A stretch of 64,000 bases of DNA from Paragonimus skrjabini miyazakii (lineage: Eukaryota > Platyhelminthes > Trematoda > Plagiorchiida > Troglotrematidae): positions 273,761-337,760 of the forward strand of contig JTDE01000193.1 in NCBI GenBank assembly GCA_014338405.1, read 5' to 3'. This document shows, in pieces, positions 47,029-56,224 of the stretch. The notes under the pieces were generated by a model that saw only the letters and a program-made list of their open reading frames with translations, ran no database searches and was not told where the DNA came from. The first letter of the stretch is position 1. Every line of letters begins with the position of its first letter. The position numbers and the translations under genes are program-made.

Positions 47029-48078
47029 TTACGATTTTTGCTCTGGATCAGAAAGTACGAGTTCGCCTTCGAGTTTACACAGCTGCCTCACGTCTCTCTG
47101 AAATCGTCCACTGGATATCCTCACGATGACATTTCTCACCAGACCGTCTTGATCTTCATGAGTCTCTTCGATAATCCCTTTTGACCAATGATCTCTTGGG
47201 GCGCCGAGTTCAAGTAGTTGCACGAGATCTCTCCTTCTTCAGGTTGGGCTTGGTGAGATGCCACCGTTGAATAGTCTGTAGCGTAGGTAAATGGCACTTC
47301 AGCCATTTGCTCCAAAATACGTCGGCTAGATACTGCGCCACTCGCCATCGCCTGTTGAATTGGTTTTCGTTAACCACTGCAGCTAAGGGTATTGAAGGAT
47401 TTCTTTGAAGCAGCAATAGTTTGTTCGGTGTTAGATTGTACCGGTCGTCAGGATCATCCGTTTCTTTGATCAGAGGTCGGTCGTTGAGAATCCTTTCAGT
47501 CTTGAGGAATGTCGTGTATAAAACCTCGTCAGTTACTGTTTGCTCTCGTAATGTCACTGACAGGATGCGTTTCATGGTTCGGGTGATTCTTTCCCGTACT
47601 CCACCTTGGTGACTCGCCTTTGATGAGCTGAACCTCCAGTCACAACCGTGAGCTGTAAGGGTGTTGGATATCTTTTCCTCATTCCACGTCCGCAGCATTT
47701 TCTTGACCTCCTCGGACGCTCCCGTAAAATCCGTTCCGTTGTCACTGTGTAAACTTCGTAGGTAGCTTCGTCTGACACAAGAATGAATCAGTATCCAACG
47801 AGTGCGCCACCTCACTGTGTATTGCTGTCGTGCTGAAACACGTGAAAAGACAACAATTGCACTTTTCTGTTCCGCTTCCTCGTTTAACGTAAGTGGGTCC
47901 AAAATAGTCAACGCCAGTGGTGGTAAATGGCCATACATCCATCTTAGTTCGATCCGCAGGCAATGGAGCCATGGCCTGTTGGCGCGGTTGGAAGAACCAT
48001 CGGCGGCATCGATAACAGTCATGTAAACACTTCCGATCGTTCTGTTGGCTATCGTTATCCAGTATCGTTGTCTATTTC
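47029..48078 (-). pseudogene. BEL/Pao retrotransposon integrase and C-terminal domain, 5'-truncated
   Basis: In minus-strand order: a short zinc-binding remnant (KCLHDCYRCRRW, about 48000-48035), AMAPLPADR, then TGVDYFGP with the first catalytic Asp, and HSLDTDSFL. A frameshift follows near 47780. The next frame holds SLHSDNGTDF (second Asp) and SHQGGVRERITRTMKRIL (Glu), then RPLI, LTPNKLLLL, and RRWRVAQYLADVFWSKW, the hallmark end of BEL/Pao integrases. A last frame (47029-47223) carries GAPRDHWSKGII and GLVRNVIVR, the C-terminal domain (DUF5641-like). Reverse transcriptase and everything upstream are absent: similarity stops exactly where the palindrome at 48080 starts. Two frame changes make it inactive. 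Confidence 0.9.
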
Positions 48079-48079
48079 C

Positions 48080-48740
48080 TACAAATAAAAAATAAAGAAC
48101 TGGAATTGCAATAAAAACAAACGGCAAAATTTGAAAAGTACATTAAAAATAACCCCAGCATTCTTGTAATAGAATTTACACTCGAAGTAGACCACAACAA
48201 CGGCAAACATAAGTTTTCGAAAAACAATTATGAGAAGGTGGTTTTCAATAAATGGTCAGTTAAGACAAACAAATGTGAGGCCATGACGCAGATTTCGACG
48301 ATTTCAATTTCTGCATCAGCTACCAAGCCATTGAAACGATTTATTCCAGGAAAATAATTTTCCCGAACACGACAGTTCGGGAACTCACGTTCTACGGCTG
48401 GCATTCACGCATGAATACTAGTCGCAAGCCGTGAGTTGCTGAGCTGCTGTATTCCGGAAAATTAATTTCCTGGAAAAAATCGTTTTAATGGCTTGGTAGC
48501 TGATGCAGAAATTGAAATCGTCGAAATCTGTGTCATGGCCTCATATCTGTTTGTTTTAACTGACCATTAATTAAAAACCACCTCCTCATAATCGTTTTTC
48601 GAAAACTTATGTTTGCCGTTGTTGTGGTCGATTTCGGATGTAAATTCTATTACAAGAATGCTGGGGTTATATTTAATGTACTTTTCAACTTTTGCCGTTT
48701 GTTTTTATTGCACTTCCAGTTGTTTATTTTTTATTTGTAA
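48080..48740. repeat. Large palindromic repeat, about 287-bp arms with about 88-bp spacer
   Basis: 48080-48365 is almost the reverse complement of 48454-48740. It begins TACAAATAAAAAATAAAGAA and ends TTTATTTTTTATTTGTA. Conserved stretches include GATTTCGACGATTTCAATTTCTGCATCAGCTACCAAGCC against its complement. The spacer can partly fold too (CTCACG / CGTGAG). Ends next to TA are automatic in a palindrome and so do not prove a TA duplication. It lies exactly between the BEL fragment and the Mutator-like transposase, and is either a foldback/MITE-like element or a duplication by inverted copying. Confidence 0.88.
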
Positions 48741-48770
48741 AAAGTGGATTATGTTGTTATTTTCAAGGCG

Positions 48771-49830
48771 ATGTTTGGGAATCGCGAATTTCGCACCTTC
48801 TCAAACTTTCAGGAGTGTCTTCAGAGGTACATGGACAAGGTGGGCTTTATTTATGTTCGTGGGACGAGCCGTAGGTCGAAAACTGCCTTGAAGTACGATA
48901 AGGTAAGATGACGCGGTTTCCTGAAGACCGTGCAGACTTACTATCGTTGTACGAAGTACAAAAGGCGTAGGAGTATATGCAGGATTGTGCGGCTTGTCTA
49001 GTAGGTTAACATTTGTTAGTTTTAATGCATCCTTTCTCGCGACACATGCTGCAGGTCACGATTTCCTGTGGTCCGACGAGATGCGTGTCTGGTTGTGAGC
49101 ATGTTCGAGTTGGAGCACATCCACCCTCTCAATCGTCTGCTATATGAGTCCCATTCTAAGAACCGTGTATTCACCGTCGGTGAATCGAACGAGTGCAGGA
49201 GTCCGTTCCAGTACAATACACCAGCTGCCGACATTAAGAAGTATGTAGCGGATGTTTACGGAAAGTTTATCACAACCACTGACGTTGGAAACATCCACCG
49301 CAAGTTAAAACCTGCAATATCAAATGAGCTTGTCACGTAAGATTGATCACCGTATGTTAGAGAACCTTGATGAGGTGCTGTCGGTGATTAGTGCTATAGG
49401 TGTGGTGCGCACTCTGAGGGATGAAGACAACCGATATACGCATATCTGCTTCGCCCAGCGAATGCAGATTGAACTATTCCGAGGTTTCCCACATGCGGTG
49501 AGTGTGGATGCCACTCAAGGGACAAACAGGCACAAGTATGTCATTGTATATTTCCTCATACTTTCGAAGTTGGAAGTTATATCAGTTCCTCGTGACAGAC
49601 GGTATGGGACACGGCCGACCCGTGATGTACGGATACGTTCGTAGTGAGAAGTATGCTTCACTACGTAGACTTCGAGATTTTTCGTGAAATGATGGGCTAG
49701 CTGATTGCGGTGAAAACATTTGTCATGGACAAGATGGCTGCGCAGATGAGAGCAGCTCATGTAGTGTTCGGCTGCGACATCCTGCTGTGTCACTTTCATG
49801 CACGCGATGCCGTACGTAAGCAAGTAGGTG
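48771..49830 (+). pseudogene. Mutator-like (MULE) transposase, frameshifted
   Basis: Starting at ATG 48771 the frame reads FRTFSNFQECLQRYMDKVGF and TVQTYYRCTKYKRRRSICRI, resembling the FAR1/GCM-type zinc region at the N-terminus of MULE transposases, with one stop between (about 48909). From 49026 a second part has MFELEHIHPLNRLLYESHSK, as in the HNHPL block. Then comes FAQRMQIELFRGFPHAVSVD, where SVDATQGTN holds the first catalytic Asp. FLVTDGMGHGRPVMYGYV (about 49590-49640) follows, then VMDKMAAQM and ILLCHFHARDAVRK (about 49715-49820), which has the CxxH motif of MULE RNase H folds. Parts lie in different frames, with shifts near 49330, 49560 and 49660. It is similar to the ZSWIM-type MULE lineage of animals. 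It is a dead copy; the element ends are not identified. Confidence 0.8.
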
Positions 49831-49944
49831 GGAAAATTTTTCCGTCATACTTGTTAACAAACAAACTCTCTTAGCAGTCGTTTCCTCTTCCACCGAATGG
49901 CTATGGCGGAAAATGAGGAAGAGTAAGTTTCACCGTTACACTGT

Positions 49945-50448
49945 TTACCGTAGGTTCAAACGTGATTTGCATGTCATTAGCTGAACGGATAGAAGTTTCT
50001 GAATTATCTGTTGTGTAATTGGCTGTACATCAAGCCGAAGTTGGCCATCCATGCTCAAGACGATGTTGTCCACTTCGGCAATCGAACGAATAATAGGCTG
50101 GAGAACCCGAGCGGACGGTTGAAGAAGAGAACGCACCCAAGAGACTTCTTAGCCGTCGCCATTTAGAAAATATGGATTCACAGTGAGTGGCTGCTGCGAG
50201 AGTACGAAATACAAACGACCTATAGGTACGATCGTCATGAGTTTGTGGATGTCGATTGGTACGTGAAGAACATACTTCACAGAATGACCACGTTCGCAAG
50301 TCACCTTGTCCAAAAACGTCTGAAACGACAGACCCCATGACTCTCTCTCGGAATAATATACGTGTACAATGTGAGTGGTTCTGTATAAATCGCCTTGAAC
50401 GTTGCAGCTTCGTGTGCAACATAGCGTTAAGGGCACGTGTGAATGCAC
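49945..50448 (-). pseudogene. Unrecognised minus-strand reading frame with one stop
   Basis: One register is open from 50448 to a stop at 50149-50151 and again from about 50148 to 49945, giving some 165 codons with one internal stop. The composition looks protein-like (for example LSFQTFLDKVTCERGHSVKY, VLHVPIDIHKLMTIVPIGRL, SMDGQLRLDVQPITQQIIQK), with alternating hydrophobic and polar residues. I do not recognise a family. It runs opposite to the MULE transposase, between it and the RING-like frame. It may be a second gene carried by a transposon or a captured fragment. A competing 174-codon frame on the same strand (50030-50554) is Arg/Ser-rich and less convincing. Confidence 0.35.
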
Positions 50449-50628
50449 TTTTTACCGTGCAATGTAGCTGCCATGCATACACATTCTGTCGGTGTTTCGG
50501 AAACATTTCTACCCAACGGTGAGGACTTTTGTAGTTTCCACTTCTCTTTTCCAAAGTTCACGTCTTCATTCATGAGCGGTGGCTTGCAGAGTACAACTCG
50601 CCAATTCGACGGTTGTTAGACCCGCAGC

Positions 50629-50658
50629 TGCAGGCTGGCTGCAGCTGCAGCCAGTTTC
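50629..50658. repeat. GCAGCTGCAG inverted repeat
   Basis: GCAGCTGCAG and CTGCAGCTGC, reverse complements, are separated by a short GCTGG spacer. It is a local GC-rich hairpin in AT-rich surroundings. Confidence 0.7.
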
Positions 50659-50771
50659 AACCATCACTATAAAGCCCTGCATCATGTGGTTAAAAAACTG
50701 CACGACTGCACCAACCGCACGGCGGTGACTTGCTTTAACCATATCATTGCTTTTACCAGTAAGATAGTGAA

Positions 50772-51296
50772 ATGTGCAAAAATTGGCTTAACTTTATACC
50801 ACTTCCTCATGGGGTCAGCGCTATGCAACCGAGGTGGGTGAAAAAGCCTAAATCGGTGTTGCCGTGCGGACACTGCGGTGACCTCCTACAGATGGACAGT
50901 TATTGGTGTGATGCCGATCAGCTAATTTTTCACTCCAGATGTATACCAATGGCAGTCATAAATGAGTGTCCATTCTGCGGCAAACAGCTTCAACCTAAGT
51001 CGCCTGTAATTGCACGTTTTGGGTTCTTACTTTTGTCGGTTCCCTCCACTTCAGCCGTTGTTCTTACTTCCCCAGTGATTATGGGAAGCAAGTCTGGCAA
51101 ACCAACCACAACGGATGCCGAATTAGACCGGTCCGCTGACAGTTTACCGCTTGCGCACGGGCCGAAATTGCAGAAAGTAAGTCCCCTCATATATGCGTAC
51201 ACAGATTTCTTGCAGATATTACTTATGAATGACATGATGATGAAGACTTCATGTGGCACAAGGTTTCAATCATCCGGGAGAACACCAATAACATGA
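50772..51296 (+). CDS. Cys/His-rich RING-like zinc-binding protein fragment
   Basis: A 174-codon frame from ATG 50784-or-earlier to TGA 51294. Residues about 31-75 contain LPCGHCGDLL, SYWCDAD, FHSRCI and ECPFCGK. The spacing CxxC-x11-C-x8-HxxC-x10-CxxC resembles RING or related zinc folds. A perfect donor (AAA-GTAAGT, intron base 1 at 51177) and acceptor (TTTCTTGCAG, ending 51215) would remove 39 nt in phase 0 and leave the frame open. A different frame after 51240 (DEDFMWHKVSIIREN ... SSTLFKYIYQDSIPMF, stop 51392) looks more protein-like than the annotated tail, suggesting a frameshift and a true end at about 51394. It lies just before the tandem array. It may be the end of the MULE gene or a host exon; the family is not identified. 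Confidence 0.45.
   Translation: MCKNWLNFIPLPHGVSAMQPRWVKKPKSVLPCGHCGDLLQMDSYWCDADQLIFHSRCIPMAVINECPFCGKQLQPKSPVIARFGFLLLSVPSTSAVVLTSPVIMGSKSGKPTTTDAELDRSADSLPLAHGPKLQKVSPLIYAYTDFLQILLMNDMMMKTSCGTRFQSSGRTPIT
51177..51215 (+). other. Candidate 39-nt intron
   Basis: GTAAGT at the start and TTTCTTGCAG at the end. The length is a multiple of three with no in-frame stop, so it could also be retained. Very short introns of this size occur in flatworm genes. Confidence 0.4.
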
Positions 51297-51404
51297 AAAC
51301 CGAATACTACGTTCTGTGCTGGAAAGAAACGGAGAATGTTGATTCATCAACACTTTTCAAATACATATATCAAGATTCTATTCCCATGTTCTAATCCCCA
51401 GTGA

Positions 51405-51690
51405 CTTCACTCGTCCACCTATGTGTTTGGCATAACTCGTGATGTAGGAAGAATGGACGGAGTAGTGATTAGTGTCTGAAAGTGCATTGCGGTTGGGCTT
51501 AACTCGTAGGGTAAGACAAATGAACGGTGCAGTTATAAGCGTCTAAGCATGGAGCACAGTTTGGCATGATTTAAGTCAACTGGATGGAGCAGCTGTCAAT
51601 GTGAATAAATGCGGCCTAATTAGGCGTTGACCATGGCTTAAGTCAACCAGACGGAGCGGCTACCAATGTCAGCGCGAGATATATGAATGG
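51405..51690 (-). repeat. Tandem array, left orientation (about 67-bp units)
   Basis: Units share GGCTTAAGTCAACTGGATGGAGCAGCTG. The best two copies place TCAACTGG at about 51576 and TCAACCAG at 51643, 67 bp apart. Earlier units (from 51405) are more diverged. They are the reverse complement of the units at 52790-53110. Confidence 0.8.
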
Positions 51691-52031
51691 GAATAACCAA
51701 CGCGCGCAATAATGTCGACGTATATTACATGATTAACAACATTTTCCTGAGGCAAGTTTTACATCAGTTTGCCGGTCATGTTTCCAGGATTTCGTGTTCG
51801 CCAATAGGTCTCCTGAAGCTGTAACTGGAACTGCCGCTCGTTTGATTCAGATATTGCATGGAAGTGCTCTTTGTCAAAGAACCAACGACTTTCCATATTT
51901 TCCGCGTGCATCATGCTGTTCTCAGGATACACGAAATTTTATGAATGATTGATCGTTCAGTGTTCGTAATGAGCTATTCTAACCAAAGCTCTGTAGGCTC
52001 TCCATTCGTCCGTGATTATTATGGTGGTCGA

Positions 52032-52068
52032 CTGAAAGCGAAAAAATTGAATAATATAATCGGCTTAC
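52032..52068 (-). other. Candidate 37-nt intron in Merlin transposase
   Basis: On the minus strand GTAAGC ... TTTTTTCGCTTTCAG is followed directly by the codons of the STTIIITDEW block. The size matches the 39-nt candidate at 51177. An upstream alternative donor would give a 73-nt intron. Confidence 0.4.
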
Positions 52069-52395
52069 TCGAACATGTCTTCGGATGAGGAATAATAAGC
52101 TTACCATATTTCGTCTGTTCCAGGGCAGACCACCATGAACGCTGTGATTGTTATGCTGTACTGGAACGCCCAGTGTAGGGAAATTGTGAATGCTTCCTCT
52201 AGCGTAGAACGGGTACTTCCAAATATGGAATCTTTTCGAACGGAATAATGTCGCCTACACGGTCCACATTTCCGCCGATTGCTGTTTGCACATCTCGTGA
52301 TCTAAATCCAGTTGTGAAGAGTACAGAACATTTAAAAGAAACTACCTTCCGACGGATTCTATAGCATCATTCAGATGTTTGGCACACTCCATTTA

Positions 52396-52642
52396 CTACG
52401 ACAGCCCCATCATCGTACACACCCGTTCATATGCTCCATTTAAGATCCCAATGTGCCATCCCAAGATTTCCACGGCTGTCAGACCAATGGTCGTCAGTGT
52501 GGCATGGTGTTAGTGACATTTCAGCGCCGGGCGAGTACACTAACCGAGGGAGGTAAATTCTTCAGCTTGTTTGTATTTATGCTTAGAATACGAAGTTGCA
52601 GTCCTGGTGGTTAGGGTACGTGCGATGATGGGGCTGTCGTAG
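52396..52642. mobile_element. 247-bp MITE with 20-bp perfect inverted ends and TA duplication
   Basis: CTACGACAGCCCCATCATCG at 52396-52415 and its exact complement at 52623-52642. TA lies at both flanks (52394-52395 and 52643-52644), the signature of the Tc1/mariner superfamily. There is no coding capacity. It sits in the Merlin transposase, separating its N-terminal piece from the zinc ribbon, so it inserted after the Merlin copy. Confidence 0.82.
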
Positions 52643-52789
52643 TAACCGCAGTCAAAAGGCAATTCCTATTAACTGTTCTGTATATTTCAGAACTAGATTT
52701 AGGTCACGAGGTGTGCAGATAAGAAGGCTGTCTCGGAGCCGATCAGCGAAAGCTGACCGCAGGTTACGTGGTTTATGAAAGGTTTTGCG

Positions 52790-53110
52790 TTCACACTAGT
52801 AGCTGTTCCATTCAGTTCATCTAAGCTATGAACAACGCCTAAGTATATAGGATGCGTTCACACCAATAGCTGTATTGTCCAGTTCACCTAAGCTATGAAC
52901 GACGCATGATTATGCCACTTATATTAACCATACCATCCAGTTCACTTAAGCTATGATCAGAGTTTCAGTATGTAATATGCATTCACCTTACTAGGTGCCC
53001 CATCCAGTTCACTTAAGCCATGATCAGCGCTTTAATATGTAGTATGCGTTCATACCAGTATCTGCTCCGTCCAGTTCACTTAAGCTTTGATCAACGTTGA
53101 TAAGAAGAAC
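52790..53110 (+). repeat. Tandem array, right orientation (five units, mostly 67 bp)
   Basis: CAGTTCAC/T-type landmarks at 52813, 52880, 52938, 53005 and 53072, that is spacings of 67, 58, 67 and 67. The consensus is about GCGTTCACACCAGTAGCTG, CCATCCAGTTCACTTAAGCT and ATGATCAACGC. It is the inverted counterpart of 51405-51690 and leads directly into the right arm. Confidence 0.88.
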
Positions 53111-53149
53111 ACGGGAGAAATCAAAGTTAACGCGTAGTTAGACCGTTGG

Positions 53150-54640
53150 GGATAACTTATGATGATTTCCTTCAGTACTGGCCAAAAAATGAGATAACAT
53201 ACTGGCAGTCGTCAGTGAGTTCTGCAGCCGGCATAAACAGACCAACGGTCATCAGAATCATAGGTGTACATGATACGAAGATAGAAGAGTTGTAGATGAA
53301 ATGGTAGAAGTGGGACTCAACGTTTTCGTCGGATACCCAACGAGCATCGCAGTTGGTCATTATCTTTCCGAAAGTGAGCATTGACTCACGTACACACGGC
53401 AAGCTACATTCAAGCATAGTCAGTAAGCAATAAACAAAACAATACGCAAGTTGTTAATGATGGAGTGGGACGTGTTACCCATGTTAACACCATACCGTAG
53501 GTTAAAACAACCAGGTGATAGGGCAGATCACTTTTCCACCGGAAATGCTATAAGGAAACCAGGCTGAACATAAAATTCAAGTAACCAATTCACGAACGAC
53601 CGTGGCGGCATAGCATTAATTAGGAATTACTGTGATATTTCGTGTACAATGCAATGCAAACGCAACGCTGTCGAAAATCACAAATTCAAATATATCTCCA
53701 AAACCACGCGGAATTGAGCGTTTCTGCTAGGTGGGAATACGTATTGCACCAAGAAAATTCCAATGAGAGCATTTTAGGAACGTAAAATCGAGTAGGAAAG
53801 CCAACATGATGCTTTTGTTGAAAAAAAATGGCGACGCATTTTTCTCAACAAAAGTGCAAATATGAACAGTTTTTAGGTATAGCTGATTTTCCTCATTGCA
53901 ACACAATTATTATACTCGATGAAATCTATATAGTTGTCTCGTAATTTGCATTTTAATATTCCATCAGAAATTTGAAAAATGTCTTTTCGCGCCTAAATAA
54001 CGGTTTTCAACTTGTTTCGGCCTTGAAGTACAATACCGGCGAACTACACAATTGCCGTTAAGTGTCGTAATCTTTCCAGATGTCATTCTTTCTGCAGGTC
54101 ACCCATTCCAGCGTACATCCTAATTTCATGAAAAAATTAATAACAGCAGTACCAACGAATGGTTAAGCATGGCGAATATAACTCATAAAACACGACTTAC
54201 TTGTCCAGATTTTGTGCATAGTTCTACGTTGAAGTAGGCGTTCCTTATGTTCCCATTTTTATAAAAAGCTTAGTATTCATGCTTCAGCAACAGTTCGGAA
54301 CCATAATCATGCTTTCCTGCTTAATTACGTCTAAATTCCAATAAAAGCATGTGTTTCCAGGTCTATGGCATCGATTTTCATTACATTTTACCTTCAGTTC
54401 TCCGAAATAACGTAGAACGCAATTCTGCGTTATTTTTCTATTAATCCATATGCCATTGAACTCCCACAAATTCTTTGCTTACGTCTTCGGAAGAATGAAA
54501 CGAAGAAACTTTGGGGAAACAGAATTCTAAGATTTTGAGAACTGCAACATGTTACAAAATTTCAGCGACTTCTATAGCTACAAAATATTTTTTAACTAAA
54601 AGATAACAGAGATATTCACGGTCAACCGATTACATGCAGC
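53150..54640 (+). repeat. Long inverted arm, right
   Basis: Continuous counterpart of the split left arm. The outer end of similarity is at about 54640 (GATATTCACGGTCAACCGAT on the right; GATATTCATGGCCTACCGAT from the complement of the left). Frames in it (for example 53172-53417 minus) have shadows in the left arm but show no recognised domain. Confidence 0.85.
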
Positions 54641-56224
54641 GGAGGCTAAGGATCCGACCGTCGAGCGCGTGAGCAAGCCGGAAGAGTGTCTATGGCGCGA
54701 TTGGTGCGCATAGACCGACAACCATGCTAACAAACAAACGCAATCGCAAGCATCAAGCAGACGGCAGGCAAAGATCCTTAAGGTTCTATGTACAATTTGG
54801 GCCAAGATTTTGGGGGAGGGATTTTACACACTGCACAGTAGGCAGACCGGGATTATCTCCAGGTCAATGCAGGGGCATTTTTGAATGATATAGCATGCTC
54901 ATTTGATGCACGGTCACCGCTGCTGTTGCTGGCGCCATTCCTTGGAAAAGCAGCTCCTCAGTGGTTACGATGCAGGTTCCAGAAGTGGGTGTTATGGTAA
55001 AGTAGTTTGCGAATCTTCTTGAAGGACGTCAGTTATGCGTGCGTTCATATTAATAGTCCGCTCACCCGCAATTAAGTAATCATATTTCATAATATTAACT
55101 TTCAAATGATCCCCATCAACGTATCATGAATTGGCGGACTACTGTTAGTAATAATAGGCATTCCCCTTCAGAGTTATGACAACAGCATTGTTCGTGAGCA
55201 AGTCTGATCAAACGATAGGTACTTGAAGGAGAGACATCACAGAGGTTCTTTGCAGCACGATCAACCATTGCATACACCCGGTCAAAATAAAAGTGACTTT
55301 CCGAATCCAAGTACACGCGTCACGTTTTACACAATGTAAGCGCAAACAAACGAAAACTTTTTGCTACGTGAACAGGCAATCAATATTAGAAGAAGAACGT
55401 ACACAATCCATCGATGCAAAAGCAAGCAAACCGGAAATCATGTGGTTTATTATGAAAAACTTTGGGTGACGCGTAAGACACTCAAGCGACACTTAAATAA
55501 ACGAAAATAGTTTTTATTTTGTATTACTTTATGTTACGCGGCCTTCATGATTTGTACTTGGAGTATCGTTTTGATAAACATTCATTCAAGCGTTGTTTGA
55601 AAGTATATTTTGTTTCAACCCGGCCTGCCATTCTCTTGATTAGGCGAACCACACCGACGATTTAGCGAGCACGCCCATTTTTCTGCCTCCTAAAAATGCT
55701 TACCTAGCCCCAGTAGGTCAAGTGACACACCAAGCATTCACTATCTCCGTGAAAGTTGGTTATATTCCAGACCCTGCGTTAGTAGTTTAGTGGGTTACAT
55801 CTTTCAATATTGTGTCGAAATTGTTCGCCTGTCGATTCCTTCTTTTAATTTACTACTAAACCTTCTTCAGTTAGATTATTGCATACCGTTACTACAACGG
55901 CACCCGTCGCCATTACGTTCTTGGTGCTGTCCTAATTCCAGCAGGCCTTGAAAATCTGGTTGACTTCCGGTTCCAGAAATTAATACAAGCAAATTTTGTG
56001 ACCATTAACTGACGACACGAGAGATAAAACTTAAAAACTGTGTGTGAAACATAAGTGACAACAGAAACGAAAACGAAAACTTCTGGTTTTTTTCATACCT
56101 ATCATATTAATTAAAGTAGGACGAAGAAATTAAGCAACATGGCTATTCGCGGTGACTTACAGCACTTGTTTACGGATGTTTGACTACATGATGTCTGACT
56201 TAGGGTGAAGGAAGTTTGTGGCAG
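54641..56224. other. No gene recognised
   Basis: Short frames only. Confidence 0.45.

Larger units (their letters stand above)
51759..52785 (-). pseudogene. Merlin (IS1016/ISXO2-like) transposase remnant, split by a MITE
   Basis: Minus strand, in order. The N-terminal part, LRSAFADRLRDSLLICTPRD (about 52680-52770), is interrupted by the 247-bp MITE. Then follow KCGPCRRHYSVRKDSIF (about 52225-52280), with the CxxC that fits the Merlin zinc ribbon, and LEEAFTISLHWAFQYS. After a candidate 37-nt intron (52032-52068, GTAAGC...TTTCAG) comes STTIIITDEWRAYRAL (about 51985-52030), with the second catalytic Asp in the TDEWRAY signature, then NHS, NFVYPENS and NMESRW, with the catalytic Glu. The stop is at 51759-51761. 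The segment with the first Asp is missing and stops occur near 51950-51980. It is inactive. Confidence 0.82.
44345..54640. mobile_element. Composite inverted-repeat structure around a Merlin transposase remnant, with nested insertions
   Basis: The left arm (44345-45531 continuing at 46307-46640) and the right arm (54640 down to 53150) are alignable reverse complements over more than 1 kb. An example is TTGAAGCACCATCCCGGCG on the complement of the left arm against TTGAAGTACAATACCGGCG on the right. The inner ends of both arms run into the same about 67-bp tandem repeat in opposite orientations. A Merlin-type transposase on the minus strand lies between arrays 51405-51690 and 52790-53110. I infer one large Merlin-like transposon with very long inverted termini, later interrupted by insertions at 45532-46306 and about 46644-51400. 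Outer target duplications are not evident. The arms could alternatively be two independent insertions in opposite orientation. Confidence 0.6.

Noticed and set aside
48080..48740. TA target duplication proving a mariner-type MITE
   Set aside because: In a palindrome ending TACAAAT...ATTTGTA the flanking TA is automatic by symmetry, so it is not evidence.
48692..48874. Conserved peptide MPFVFIA-PV-YFLFV on both strands (also 48127 minus)
   Set aside because: The match is explained by the inverted repeat at the DNA level, not by a shared protein.
50030..50554. 174-codon Arg/Ser-rich minus frame
   Set aside because: It overlaps the more protein-like register 49945-50448 on the same strand. Composition suggests a shadow frame.
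51405..51690. CRISPR-like array
   Set aside because: The 67-bp units are repeated over their whole length with no repeat/spacer alternation, and the setting is eukaryotic.
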